From: Calvatia gigantea | Lineage: Eukaryota > Basidiomycota > Agaricomycetes > Agaricales > Lycoperdaceae | DNA: 64,000 nucleotides | Assembly: GCA_025093985.1 (NCBI GenBank) | Contig: JACAAK010000011.1 | Coordinates: 992,001 to 1,056,000 of the forward strand | Reading direction: 5' to 3' | In this document: positions 11,162 to 22,971 of the stretch, piece by piece | How the letters are laid out: each line of letters begins with the position of its first letter | How positions within the stretch are numbered: the first letter of the stretch is position 1 | Made by a program: the position numbers and the translations under genes | Notes under the pieces: model-generated | Databases searched by the model: none | What the model was told of the DNA's origin: nothing | The model's input: the letters and a program-made list of their open reading frames with translations, nothing else

Positions 11162-11460
11162 ATCATCGCTGCAAATCGTCTATATACTGTGCTTACTAAG
11201 CAAATCATCTCACCACGCCCAACACTGCACTCGGTAAACACAGGATATTGTACCGGTATATGCACTTACTTAGTATCTCTGTAAATGCATGGCAGTGTGG
11301 AGGAAACGGGCTATTATTTCGCCGATTTTCAGAGAATTACTGAAGAGAGTTTGAGGGGTTGATGCGATCACGTGCCATTCACGTTCAATTGCGGTTTTGA
11401 TGGGTTGAAAGCGTTTTTGTGTAACGTTGAATGTTGAATGTTGAATGTTGGACGGCCATC
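11162..11460. promoter_or_regulatory. Shared divergent promoter region
   Basis: 299 bp separate the start codons of two genes transcribed in opposite directions (11161 minus, 11461 plus). A tandem GTTGAATGTTGAATGTTG stretch lies at 11433-11450 just before the plus-strand start. No clear TATA box. Confidence 0.5.
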
Positions 11461-14400
11461 ATGGACCAACTCCCGATGACCACAGACAGACTCTACAACA
11501 CAGGCCTCCAACTCATCAGCCCACCTCCAGAAGAGACCCTGCGCAGATTATCAGTACGACATCTCGGTGCATGTCCTCTTACGTCGCTCACACCACACAG
11601 AAACACACACAGTCCTCCCCCGTCCTTTCAAACGTCAAGCGGAAGCGTTCTCAGCAGGCTGCGACCATTCCCAATGACTCCGCAGTAGAACCACAGCCAC
11701 TCGCAACCCCAAACCCGCGTTTCCGCAAACAACCCAAACATCAACCAGGCACCTCGTCCCAGGATGTTCCCATGGAGTCCCCCACCCGCAGTAAATCACA
11801 TCCCCCCGAGTCTCTCTCCCTTTATCGCTCCCCTACAAAGCCAAAGCGCGTCGTTGTCCAATCGCCACACGCAGAAAATCCAAATGCAGATTACATCTTA
11901 CCTGTTCCCTACGATGCAGTCTCCTCCGAAGACCCAAAGCAGCGTCGTTCCGTCCTCAGTGCGCGCTCTTCTCGTAGAAGTGCCACTCCCATTCCACCCT
12001 ATGAACCCCCGACCGATATCTTTACCCCACCAAAGGAGGTCTTTGTCACTCCAATTACCGCAACTATCAAAGTCAGCAAGTCCTCCAAGCGCAAAGGTAC
12101 CACCACTTCTAGGAGGGGGAAATCTACCCCCCCACTCGTAGTCGTCAAGTTGGAAATGCCAGAGATTGACCTCACCGCTCCTATGCCTCCCCCAAGCCCT
12201 GGTGACGATCCTTTGTTATTGTCGAGCTCCATGGATCCAAGCTCTACTCCCACGAGGCCAAGAACAAGGCTCAATAGTCGGACTTCACTTTCAGAAGCTG
12301 ACGTCCTTCCAGTAGCGGACAAGAGCATTGACCCTGCAGCACCTACTCGTCGGACAGCTTCCCCGCCTGTGTTTACCAGACTTCGCTTTGATGACCTCCC
12401 GCCTTCTTCCCCTCCTGGTGAAAACTCGGACCAACAACCCAGTCCCATCTTTGATGACTCTGCAGACTTGGATTCTATCCTTGTTCATATACCCTTGTTT
12501 GGTGATATTCCGCATGATAATGGCTGGAGTGATAGTGAAGGCGACGAACTTCCCATTATTACCCAACGCGCGGATGGCGATCCAGAAGTCATGGCACAGG
12601 AAGGAGAGGGAGAATATACGGGCAGGTTCAAAGAAGTCCTCGTTAAGACTAAAGCCGATCCTCCTAGTAGCGCCACTAAGGGCAGGATGGACGAGTGGGG
12701 TAATCCAAAGAGTCCCTTCCCGCTTTCTCTGGAAAAGAAACCTTCTCTGGGACTTGTCCAGGAGGAGGAGCAGGAGGAGAATGACGAGAAGGAGGTTCAG
12801 CCCATGAGCGTTGTTGAGCCCGAACAGGAAGTAAACCCTTTCGATTTTAGCAGCATACAGGACCCTCTGCCAGTTATGTCAGTCGACGACGTTGACCCTC
12901 AAGGCCAGGACTCCACAGACCATGATACCATTCCGTTGGAGGATGCCGAGGACGGATCTCCGAGACCTGATTCACCTATTCAAGAGGAAACAACAAGCGA
13001 AGCCAACGTCGAGCAAGACTCTAGTGTCGAGGATGCATTCAGGCTTATGGGCAACGAACCCACCGCCAAAGACGACGTGGAGGGGGTATCCTCCACTGAG
13101 AATGTTCTCCCGGACATCATGGATGATGACCACGAAGGGCCACGATCACCGATTTCAGAAGAACAACCCGCCACAGAGCAACCCGAGGCCGAATGCATGG
13201 ACACCATAGCGACTGTTGTATCGGACGAAGAAGACTCTTCCAGTAGCGACGCTGACGATCCCGACATCGTTAAGATCACCTCAACAGACCCTCGAGCCGC
13301 CGCGCGTGCTGCTGCCATCCTCAAGCAACATAATTATGACTGTTTCACCAAGGTTGAGCTCAAAAAGCGGCATTCGGAGGCTCTCCGGAGGAGGTCAAGC
13401 AGTCCTTTCGAGTTACACCGAGAGGTAAATCTAAGAAACGTTTCCGCCGCTGGGATTCGTAAAGACAGAAGAAGGACGGTTGGGGATGGGATGGGTGTCC
13501 GTGGAGATGCTGTTTTTATTCCGGGAAGTCCTGTGACAACCTTACCGGAGTTGTTGAGAGAGGCTGAAGCAGAAGTGTCGATGGAACATGATGGCATGAA
13601 TCTGATGACTACGTCAGTGACGGCTTCGCCGAACCCGTTCGTGGCTAGGAATGCGATAGGCGGTGAGAATATTAACCTATTCAAGACACCTCTGCCTGGA
13701 CGCACAGGAACGGGGTCGCCGTTCCCGTTGGGGATGACGTTGACGCCGAAGGTGCCGATGACGCCGGGAGAAATGTGTTATGACCCGCTTTCGGGGGAGA
13801 GGATGTGGACAAAGGAGGAGTGGAAGAGACTTGACGCGTGTTTTACGGATGAGAGATTAGAAGTCGGTGCTAGGTTGGGCGTCGCTGGGGACGATGGGTT
13901 GGCGGGCGTTGATCAAGTCAGGACTGGGGATGTTGTGAAAAGGTTTGTGGAGTGGATGGGCGGAGATGAGGCCGTGGAGGAGTATGGGCCTGCTTGGTCT
14001 ATGTGGGTTGACATTTTCTCTCTTTGGTGTCGGAAGAAACTAATCGTTTAAATAGGGAGAATCTGCTGAAGAGGGCAAGGGCATTGCGGAAAAAACAGCG
14101 CTCGGGGAATGTCGCGCCTCCGACGATGCTGCCTCCGGACTCGAGCATGCAGATGCAGTCTCCTGCTTCACCGTTCAACTTCAAATTCGACCGTAGAAGC
14201 GCGTCGATCGAGGTCCCCGATTTCACACCTATTAGGCAGCGGCCAGTCCCGGCAAAGAGACAATGGACGTCAGTTATTCCGCAAGAATATTCGACACCTT
14301 TCCCCCGTCAAGATGTGAAGCCGGTTCCAGCGACGCTGTTGGCTCCCCGATATTCGCATTTGTTGGAAGAGGCTGTCAAGGTTTCGAAAGACCTACCCGA

Positions 14401-15091
14401 GGTTGTGCAACCCGAAAACGATGTTCATGAATCTGATACTGCGTTGGAAGAACCTGAATCTGAGGATTCGCCGACGACCCTTGTGGAAGGATCAGAAACA
14501 GTTGCCCTCGCGGAATCACCAGAACCGGAGCCAGAGGAGCAGACAATTGGAAAACGCGTCAGAGGGCTTATATTCTCCTACCTACCTACGCTTAAGAAAC
14601 CTACCGTTGCGGTCACGCAAAAGGACCTCAAACGGCCTAAACACCCAGGACTCCCACTCCCGCCAAAGGAGGTGCTCTCGAAACCTAGAGCACCCGTCGT
14701 AACACCTGCTCGAGAACCTATACCAAAATCCATCCCTCCAAAAGAGCTCGTGCAGCTACATCAGGCACCTCCCATCGAGCCACCTGCTTCCAAGATACCA
14801 AAGCTTGTGCCACCAAAAGAGCTCGTTGAGCTGCACCATGTTACGCCTAAGGCCACCGGTGAGGAGAAGAGCAAGATGAAGGATGTGAGACTGAGGAGGA
14901 GTAGCGGAGCGAGTGTGAAGGATTTGATCAGGGGTTTCGAGGATATGCAGACTCAACAGGTGGAGGCTGATGCAGCACCGAGGACGAAAGAGGTGAAGAG
15001 GATGAAGAGTGTGGGAGAGTGGAGGAAAGGATTGAATGGGCCTGGTACAGCGAAAGCTGGTGGCAGCGGGAAAGCAGTATGGAAGCCGTGA
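11461..15091 (+). CDS. Large acidic protein of unknown function (3 exons)
   Basis: Exons 11461-11553, 11601-14002 and 14056-15091; introns of 47 and 53 bp, the second with an ACTAAT branch-like site; 1,177 codons including TGA. I chose ATG 11461 (MDQLPMTTDRLYNTG) over the in-frame-with-exon-2 ATG at 11445 because splicing at 11554/11600 links it directly to the long frame. Much of the chain is disordered and acidic, rich in Ser/Pro/Glu. Two conserved-looking blocks stand out: VKITSTDPRAAARAAAIL at about nt 13270-13320 and WTKEEWKRLDACFTDERL just before exon 3, continuing into ENLLKRARALRKKQR across the intron. C-terminal repeats of the type PPKELVxLH occur three times. Charge and disorder suggest a nuclear or cytoskeletal scaffold, which is inference. 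Confidence 0.75.
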
Positions 15092-15295
15092 AGAAATGGA
15101 CATCGTGTACACATATTCGGAGGCGCGGGGTTCGTCTCCCGGATTGCATTTATGGCTTTTGTTTTATTGAATTTCTAACATCTTCTTTAAGAGAGTATGG
15201 TATAACTATGATATGACTTATGTGGCAAACGACAATGTACAGACAGACTGTTAACCTCTGATCCCTGACCTTCATAATCTTGGACAAATTCATCG
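15092..15295. other. Convergent 3' ends
   Basis: 204 bp between the stop codons of two convergent genes; presumably both 3' UTRs. No further feature seen. Confidence 0.5.
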
Positions 15296-16589
15296 CTAGC
15301 TGACCGTATCGAGGAAATCTTTAATGCTCTTTTCGAGGTCGCCGAAAATCGCAAGTGCATCCGTCAGTTTCCTCTGGATCTCAGAATCCGCGTTGACTGC
15401 CTCTCGGAGGAGACTGGCTCCGTTGGCTAGATAGTCCATGGCTGTAGAGAGATCAGCTTCATCTCAACTCCTCAACGTGAACCTCGTACCTTTCAAAGCA
15501 GCGGCGTTGACTGTTGGCAATGGCACTGGCTTAACCTCATTGATCGCAGGAAGGGCCGCAAGTTGATCCAAAATCGGGCCAGAAATGGTTATATGGTCGG
15601 GTTGAAGACGGGCAAGAGCAACCACCTTAAAAAACATCAATGACGGGCATCGAGAGGTGTACGCCTTAGGCGGACCTCGTTCGGAATGATAACGCTATCC
15701 TGGATTTAGCACCCCTACCAGTGACTTAACGGAGTTGACATACCTTGCAGGCATCACAAGTGTACGAGATTCAATCCCCCGGAACGCCGCAACAATCGAG
15801 AGTATAATCGTACTCATTGGATGTTCCAAAGTTGGATCCACGTATTCTTTCCAGAGGGGCCTGTCCAAGTGAACGCGCAATTCTGCTGTTGTCGGTATTT
15901 CAACCAAAGATGTTGATAGGGAGGGCGTACCATTGAAATAGGGGGAAATGTATTTACATCCAGCTTGAGACGCAGCCAAAGCTTGGGGAAGAGAGAACAG
16001 ACAGGTGCCGAGGGTTTGAATCCCAATCTTCGAAAGGTATTGACACGCCAGCATAGCCTCAGGGGTTACTGGAATCTTAATACAAACGCGTTCTCTGTCC
16101 CAGGTCAGGGGATGCCGTCTTGAAACGGAGTAGAAAGAACGAACCTGGGGATCCCATGTTCTTCGAACAAGGCTACAAGCTTTTTGGCATGCGCAATTGT
16201 TTTCTCCGTACTGTGGGCAGCGGGTGGAGATATCTGCACAAGTACATCTCCTTTGAGGTAAGGAAAGATGCGCTTCGCCAGGAGGACCATCTAACACTTG
16301 GATGAGATGGAGCACGTTGTCTAAGGCTGCTACGCACAAGCATATCAACCACGTCCAGCTTGAAGGAATCTGGATCTTGGTCCAGATTTTTCTCCTGCAC
16401 GTACTTGATTGCCCCCTTGACAAGGTCCGCATTTTCTGGACGAACGATCTCAGCGAGGGCAATCCCCTGATTGGATGTCATGTTTTGGAATTTCTCTTCT
16501 GTCGTATGCCGTTTAGAGACACCTGGGTCCATAGAGTCGACATCGACCGTCACAATTGAGCGCAGTTGTTGCAGCAGTGAGTTTGCCAT
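15296..16589 (-). CDS. Transaldolase-family protein (7 exons)
   Basis: Exons 16338-16589, 16145-16290, 15931-16094, 15744-15882, 15676-15694 (19 nt), 15490-15625 and 15296-15441; introns 47-50 bp; 334 codons including TAG, the usual length for the family. Transaldolase transfers a three-carbon dihydroxyacetone unit in the non-oxidative pentose phosphate pathway, through a Schiff base on lysine. The beta-alpha barrel motifs are visible: MTSNQGIALAE near residue 40, GDVLVQISP, RVCIKIPVTPEAM with the candidate Schiff-base Lys, GTCLFSLPQALAA, YISPYFNELRVH, RTLVMPAS and DHITISGP. The divergent sequence resembles a fungal transaldolase-like subfamily more than the housekeeping enzyme, so substrate is open. 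Intron 5 uses a less common GTCCGC donor. Confidence 0.88.
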
Positions 16590-17801
16590 GTCGATGGTAT
16601 GAACAAAGCTGATTGGTCATGATATCGTAAATAGAAGCAAGAATAGAAAGCAGCCCATGGTCCCATGACGGGGCTCACATTTGTGTCCAAATCAATCGCT
16701 CACGGAAGGTAGTTAGACCTGTGATACAGTAAAAGGTTCAAAATTGGGAGGGCTCCAGCGGATGGGTTATTGCACTGAGATAGTGCATGGGTCTCATTAG
16801 AAGGGAGCTTGCCGCCTTCATTCGTCTGGTGAAGATAAATCAATAATGGTCTCTTTTCTCCGTGCACCTTGGGTTGAAATAAGCCCTCTATCTGTTTGCC
16901 ACTTTATATCCCGTTGCAAGTTGTGTCAGTAGAGTTGCAAACTAGGGCTGCCAAACTTACTGGGGAAAACAATGCAAAGTATTGTCAGGGTCACCATTCG
17001 TCTGGAGGTCTGCAGGGGAGAAAAAGATGGGAACACCTCAAAACATGTACAAGAATGACGGCGAGCGACGGGTGGGCGTTTCGACGCCAGAATGAGGAAC
17101 TGACAAGGTCGACGTGAACCGCACAACACACTAACCTGCTAAGTACTAATGTTGAATACGAAAGAACTTGCCAGTCGCCACACTGATTGTGGGGGCGGAC
17201 TACTGATATTGTGCGTAAAACCAACGATCAACTGGGTTCGATCTCTGCGTCCCAGGCCCCAGTCGTACACCCATGGAAGTCTGTGTGCCGTGTGGCAGAG
17301 AGCAATGATTTCAAACGAATGAATTCGTCGTGGGCTGTGATTGACCGTTTTGGGTTTGGTTACTGAGTTCGAGGTCGTCGACTGTCACCTGGTCACAAAT
17401 GACCCCAATTTAGAACAGCGTAAAAATAGATATCCTGCATCCCCCGTGTCCACTTAGTCCAGGCTCCACTTTCAAGACTTGGCAGAGGGGATTAACGACA
17501 AGGGTCAGGATTCAATATTCAAGCGTGAATCACAGGTTCCTCCTCGAATCAGGCGTTTGACGAACCGAACATCATCCATCGTTCCGCGGTTCTCCGTTGC
17601 CCTGTGTGCCAAGAGGCAGTTCATAATGATCAATCGTGCTCTATATAAAAACAGCGTGTGCCCATCACGTTCTCATCGTACTTACGGCCTTTTCTGACAG
17701 GTTGCTCACAGACTTCCTTTGTTGTTTAACTCTCCCTTCCTTCCATCGTACTTTCTTGCTTTTTTTTTCTATCTGGCTCACCAAGGTCCTTATCTGTGAC
17801 A
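16590..17801. promoter_or_regulatory. Divergent intergenic region with promoter signals
   Basis: 1.2 kb between the divergent transaldolase and DUF3433 genes, with no convincing coding sequence. A TATATAAAAA box at about 17641-17650 lies 150 bp before the plus-strand start, followed by a strongly pyrimidine-rich tract (about 17715-17775) of the kind often found at fungal transcription starts. Confidence 0.5.
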
Positions 17802-20669
17802 ATGACAGCTCCTCACACTGATCGAGATGACTTGGACCCAAGGCAGGCTGGGCTGCATGGCAATGCCGCATCCATGCCTATCCCCAGCTTTTCTTACGAT
17901 ACTGTGAGTGCCTTCTCTCGTTTCATTCAACCTTCCTGTGGTGAGTCTAATGATATGGTTGTTAGCCCAACGAGCATAGTGGTGATCGCGCCTCGGGATA
18001 CCCGAGTAGTCATTCTGGAGAAAGGCTCGATGCTAGTCCGCCTGCGACGCCACATCAAGGACTTTTGGGGAATGATGCTGGTCATGCCCAATTTGCAACG
18101 TACAGAGATGGGAAGCAGCATGATCATGGTTTGTGAAATAACTCACCTAGTATTCTTGTCGCATACTCACCTTTGTGTTGTCTTGTAAAAGAAGAGAAGA
18201 GAGGCAGCTCACGCGATCCAGAGTGGCTTCCTTTACCTCTTCGACCATGGTTCTGGGGCCCGTTTGTCGTCATCTTGGCTTTGGGTGCGATTGGGTTGGA
18301 AGTTGCGCTACATTTTAGTAAACGTAACCAGGGTAATAATACAACTGCGTGATATATTTCGCGTTTGGTGCTAATATGCCTTCTTCGAACAGGATGGCCA
18401 TCAAGTGGCGACATTGGAAGCACAGAGAATGCTTTGCACTACGCATATGTAAGTATCTGTGAATGGTCCCTCCGCGACGGTCCTTATCGTATCGTAGACG
18501 TTACCCCCTGTGATTGTTGCGGCAATTGTAAGCACCATTTTTAGAGTCTACCAGAAAATTTGCTTATCCTCTCGACAAGCTTGTTGCCATGTGGACTTGG
18601 ACAGACATTGAGATAAAGAAGATGCAGGTGTGCACTAGCAAATGCTCTCACTGGCTAGTTGTTCATTCATGTAGCCCTATGTTGACCTCGTCCATGGAGA
18701 TTCGCCGCCGCACAGAAGTTTGCTTTTGGATTATACTCGGCACAAGTGCGTCGCCATATTTTAAGGCCTTCCGTCGTTATTAACGTAGGGCAGCAACTTC
18801 TTTGTCTGGACTCGAGCGGCCGCGAATAAGCACTATCTCGTAGCCTTGGCGTCGTTGATGGCGTTACTGGCACTGTCCTTCCAACCGCTTGCTTCTGCGC
18901 TCCTTGTTGTCAGAGATACGTGGTTCGCAGAGCCTGGTGCGTGATAAGACCTTCGTCACACACAGCCGGGTGAGATCTAACATTGGGCAGGAATCACTAT
19001 TAATAACCTTGCTGCACTTGGGTTGAATCAGAACCTCCAGTTCAATGATTTAACATGTGAGTTGACCACACGGATTCGAGCCGTCAGTTACTGATACCCA
19101 AAATTAGCATTCCTCACTGCATCGGGCTATGCGGGAGCATCGGTTCTCTATGACCTCGGAGATCCACCTTTCATTCACGAAGGATATACAATTGGTGCTT
19201 TCGAAGTATGTGGCCTTTTTACGACATCCTTGAAGGCTTGTAATGACTCTCCTTCGTAGATACCCGCTTTTGTCGCAATGAATGGCACAGTCATCGCAAA
19301 TACGACTGCGGCAAAGAGTGTCACGGGCTGTCAACCAGTTTCAGTGAGTGATACATGTTTTGACTACTCTGAGTTAACTTCAATTTAAACAGGTGAATAT
19401 GTTACAAACACCGACTGGTTGGAATAATACAGTCAACTACAACAGTTGCAGCATCACCTGGTCAGTTGACCACAATGCAAATACCTTGTTTGGTACCCGT
19501 TTTCCTTTCGCCTATCCGACTGCGGCTTAGCAAACTCAATACAGGAACGGATACGCCAACGTGCGATCCTCCGCTTCCTCCACAATTCAGCCCTGTCATT
19601 TTCTGGTTTTTCACGTTGGTTTTTAGAAATTTAGTCAAGATGATCCCAGGCTAATGGCGGACCTTTCGCCTTGCAGATATACGACTCAACCTGTCCAGGC
19701 GTCCGCAACGATTTGCAACCCCCGACTCGAACTGTGGGATGTCACGGCTTCTATTGACATCAGGACAAGCAACTTGACAAGCGTCCAAGAACTGCGACCT
19801 TTCACATTGGCTTCGAACTTCTCTTCCCTCGCTGCGAATTTGACAGGCCCTCCTCTCAATGGTCGTGCCTACAACGGTATCAAATTTAACCTGTCTGATC
19901 CCGACGAGTTTGTACGCCGTAGGTTGGAAGCCCTACAGCTTCAGCTCCCTGCTGCTGTATTCCAGGCTGCTGTTATGAGCCCGGAAGGACTTATTGGCAG
20001 TTTCGACGCAGATAAATTTGTGAATCTCGCAACCAGGGTCTATGTAAGTTGGTCGTTTTTTTCCTGAGGTCAAGAATATTGATCCGCTCTGCAGAGGACC
20101 TATCTGGCCCTGATTGCCCGTACCGTGTATTTCTTAGGCCATAAGGAGCCCCTTACTGTCGAGGTTCGGACATTCAGGAAACGTGTTTGGTTGAGGTACG
20201 CACTAACCCCTGAGCTCCTTTGCTACTGATCGCTTGACCATGGAATAGCGACACTGCCGTTCATCTCCTCGCGGCTGCGATGCTACTTCTCGCCATTTTT
20301 GGCACTTTGATCCAGCTTTTCCATCGCCATGACCGTCGTCAACTTCGCTTGAAACACGAACCCGGGACCATCGCGTCTGCAGTATCCATTGGTGCGCAAA
20401 CAGGGATGGGAGAGCTGCTCGCTGGTAGACAGAGAGAAGATGATATGAGCAAGATCCTCCGAGGAAAGAAATTCAAGATTCACCCCGAAACGATGAAAAT
20501 CATCATGGAAGGAGAGGAGGGCTACGATGTTGCTACTAGCCCTATGGAGAGGCGAAGGTCTATTTTTGCAGCGTTACAGAATGCGAGACCTCGGAGTCAG
20601 CGCTTCTCAACGCAAGCTCCGGGTACGCCAAAGTCCCCGCGCTCCCCTCTCCACCAACAGGGTGCGTAA
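17802..20669 (+). CDS. DUF3433-type integral membrane protein (16 exons)
   Basis: Exons 17802-17903, 17966-18128, 18192-18332, 18393-18448, 18498-18527, 18580-18627, 18675-18745, 18794-18936, 18991-19056, 19108-19205, 19260-19343, 19393-19492, 19545-19614, 19677-20043, 20095-20195 and 20249-20669; introns 47-63 bp; 687 codons including TAA. The order after a disordered N-terminus matches the fungal DUF3433 pattern: LPLRPWFWGPFVVILALG (membrane), YTLPPVIVAAILVAMWTW (membrane), DIEIKKMQPYVDL, a HYLVALASLMALLAL hydrophobic segment, then a long Asn/Thr-rich probably extracytoplasmic domain with many N-glycosylation sites, and a final membrane helix (VHLLAAAMLLLAIFG) before a basic cytoplasmic tail. 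Function of the family is unknown. Exon 8 start was set by reading frame (CAG 18791-18793). Confidence 0.85.
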
Positions 20670-20888
20670 AGTATTTCAAGGGAATTTTGTATTTCTCCGT
20701 TGGTCCTCTTTTGCACTCTACCCAAGTCCATTCATTTAGATACTGGTTGAACATTGATATCCCCTGATTTCAAGGATATATTTTCTCTTATTTATGAGAT
20801 CGTTTAAGAAGTTAGTTAGTTTGCTCAAGCCAGCAACAATTGCCTTCTATACATTACGAGAAGCTATGGTGTATGTCGCAAATGGAGG

Positions 20889-22867
20889 TTAGTGATCCTG
20901 CGATACCTCCGTGATTGCATCCTCCGCCACCCGTCTGCCAACATTCCCGTTCTTGTCCTTGTAGAAAACGATATCTCCTTCCTCTTCTACAAATATGCAC
21001 TGCGTAAAGGAACGCCATAGAGCATAGAAGGACGGCTTCACATCTGTCAGTATCAAAAATTGAGATATGGGCACGTTTGCTCACTGTCGAATCATAGTTA
21101 TAGTCTTCGCCAAGGATTGACTGAACAATTCGTGTTATGTGGGGCCCATTGACTTCTCAGTCGCGAATGAGTAAGCCAGTTAGACAGCATTGAAAAGGGT
21201 ACATACAAAAGGGCGCTGAGAGGAAGAAATCTGCCAAAAGATTTAGGTATAATAATCTTTGAGGAAATTAAAACACTCACGGTGGGCCACATGGTCATGG
21301 CTAATGTTATGAAAGAAGAATCTGCCCACCCAACCTAAGAGTGGTCGGTCAACCGTTGCAGCAGCTCCCCTAAGGAAAGTCCAAGCGTTTTTGCGGTAGT
21401 GCGGAATCGTCGGGTCTGAATGATGGAGGAACGTGAACATAACTAGGAACAGTGTGTTAATCAATGATTTGGTTGTGAGCACGTATGAATTACCGATCCT
21501 GTGTGTGATTCAGTAAGATAAATCTGGGCGCTAGATGTTTTTACTTACCAGTGATTTAGCAGCTTTTGAAAATATTTTTAGAAGTTATACCAATGGTAAA
21601 GGCAGACGAACTCACAAAATAAGGAATGATATAGTACTTGGAGACCGCATCCCAACCAACACGGTAGAGGACGTAGACCATAACAAGGAGGGATATGTCA
21701 CATATGATGATTGATCTTCCTAGGCTACGTCAGACATGGAAGTCAGCCAATGTAGTGGGATGGACGACTCGCGGTGGCGGGGCTTGAATAACGTTGACCG
21801 TGGATCAAAATGATTCGTCCCGGGCGGGTGTGAAGTGCCTCCCATGATGTTTGTGCTTGAACTTGTGCGTCAATCGCGACAATGTCTTCAAGAGATTCGC
21901 ATACCTTAGGTAAATCCACCATCCACTACCACAATTATGTTAGCGTTTTTAGGCGAGAACAGTCCATAGTATAGCACGTACAAAAATTGCTGGATAAAGA
22001 GACGATATATTGTCGTAATGGGTGTTTCTTCAAATGCCTCGCTATAACTAATTTTTGTAGCAGATTTATGGTCGGGGAGGTTATAGACGGTTCGGGTGTA
22101 GGGGACATAGTTCTCATCTCTCTCCATTGAACCAGTGGCTTTCTGTGATTGTTATTATGTTCCAACACTGGTGAGGGATTGGTAGTGCACGTACATGATG
22201 CGCATGGTGGGTTGCTCGCCAGGCAAAATAGGGTATCAATAGAAACTAGGGAGAAATCAGTCAAGCATGACAGGTATGCTCGTGGGAGACTGACGGTATG
22301 AAGGATGAATCCAACTAAGTTGTTGAGATATTTCTGTTTGTACAAGGACCCGTGACCGGCGTCATGGCCTGTTACATACGCGCTTCAGAAGATGTCCTTG
22401 TGGCGCCACAGGCTCGATACTCACCAAGACAGAAGATTCCCGCAAAAACTAGCCCCTGAAGGACCCAGTACACAGCCCAGAGTGTGCTGCGCAGGAGCAC
22501 TTTCATCCCATGTGACCCTGTCAACCCAAAATAATCGGTACTTTCCCAGTATGCAATTGACGATGCTGCCTTGTAGAGAAAAGATGCAATTGTAATATCC
22601 CGAATGACGTAAAGGGTTGCCCGAGCAGGATTAGCTAGGATAGTGTTGCCTTCAGTGATGAAGCGGAGTAAGGGAGGAAAAGAAGTTTCGTACGTTGTAG
22701 CAGATGCCTTGGAACGGCGTTATGTATGTCTCTAAGGGTAGCCCTTGGGGGCCGGAAGGGTTTCTTTAACCTGAGAAAGACGAATGGGCAGCTTTATTAA
22801 GGGTCGGGAGAAAGAGGGTGGCGCCGCACCTTGAGGCGTATTCCGAGCTATCAGCGAAATGAAGCAT
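20889..22867 (-). CDS. Fatty-acid desaturase, delta-12 type (15 exons)
   Basis: Exons 22830-22867, 22694-22770, 22425-22649, 22295-22368, 22195-22245, 21982-22142, 21905-21925, 21769-21861, 21616-21724, 21549-21562 (14 nt), 21494-21498 (5 nt), 21281-21442, 21207-21230, 21085-21152 and 20889-21035; 423 codons including TAA, about normal length. Membrane di-iron enzyme that introduces a double bond into acyl chains in the endoplasmic reticulum. The three histidine boxes are present: HDAGHG, HHAHH and HVAHH. The N-terminal SSEYASRLKKPFRPP and C-terminal NYDSTPSFYALWRSFTQC match the fungal oleate-desaturase layout. HDAGHG instead of the common HECGH, and a basic early segment, suggest a divergent paralogue rather than the main oleate desaturase. 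The start codon and first intron are the least certain parts. Confidence 0.87.
21494..21562 (-). other. Adjacent 14-nt and 5-nt micro-exons
   Basis: Exon 10 (21549-21562) and exon 11 (GATCG on the coding strand, 21494-21498) are separated by a 50-bp intron and flanked by introns of 53 and 51 bp, all GT-AG. Together they supply LLNHWI, joining PYF to VMFTFLHHSDP exactly where desaturases carry a VNHWLV-like segment. Without the 5-nt exon the frame is lost. Confidence 0.8.
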
Positions 22868-22971
22868 GGCAAAGAGAGGAATAGGATGAGGATTGCTGGA
22901 CTGTCCACGTCTTTATTCACCCTGCTGTGCATTTTGATTCGCTGATGAGTTGATGGACGTTCGTTGTAGTC

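Noticed and set aside
11999..13705. Several antisense frames of 60-149 codons
   Set aside because: Shadows of the long plus-strand gene, caused by GC-rich codon use.
16896..17697. Small frames of 65-77 codons between the transaldolase and DUF3433 genes
   Set aside because: No conserved motifs or splice continuity; the region looks like promoter sequence.
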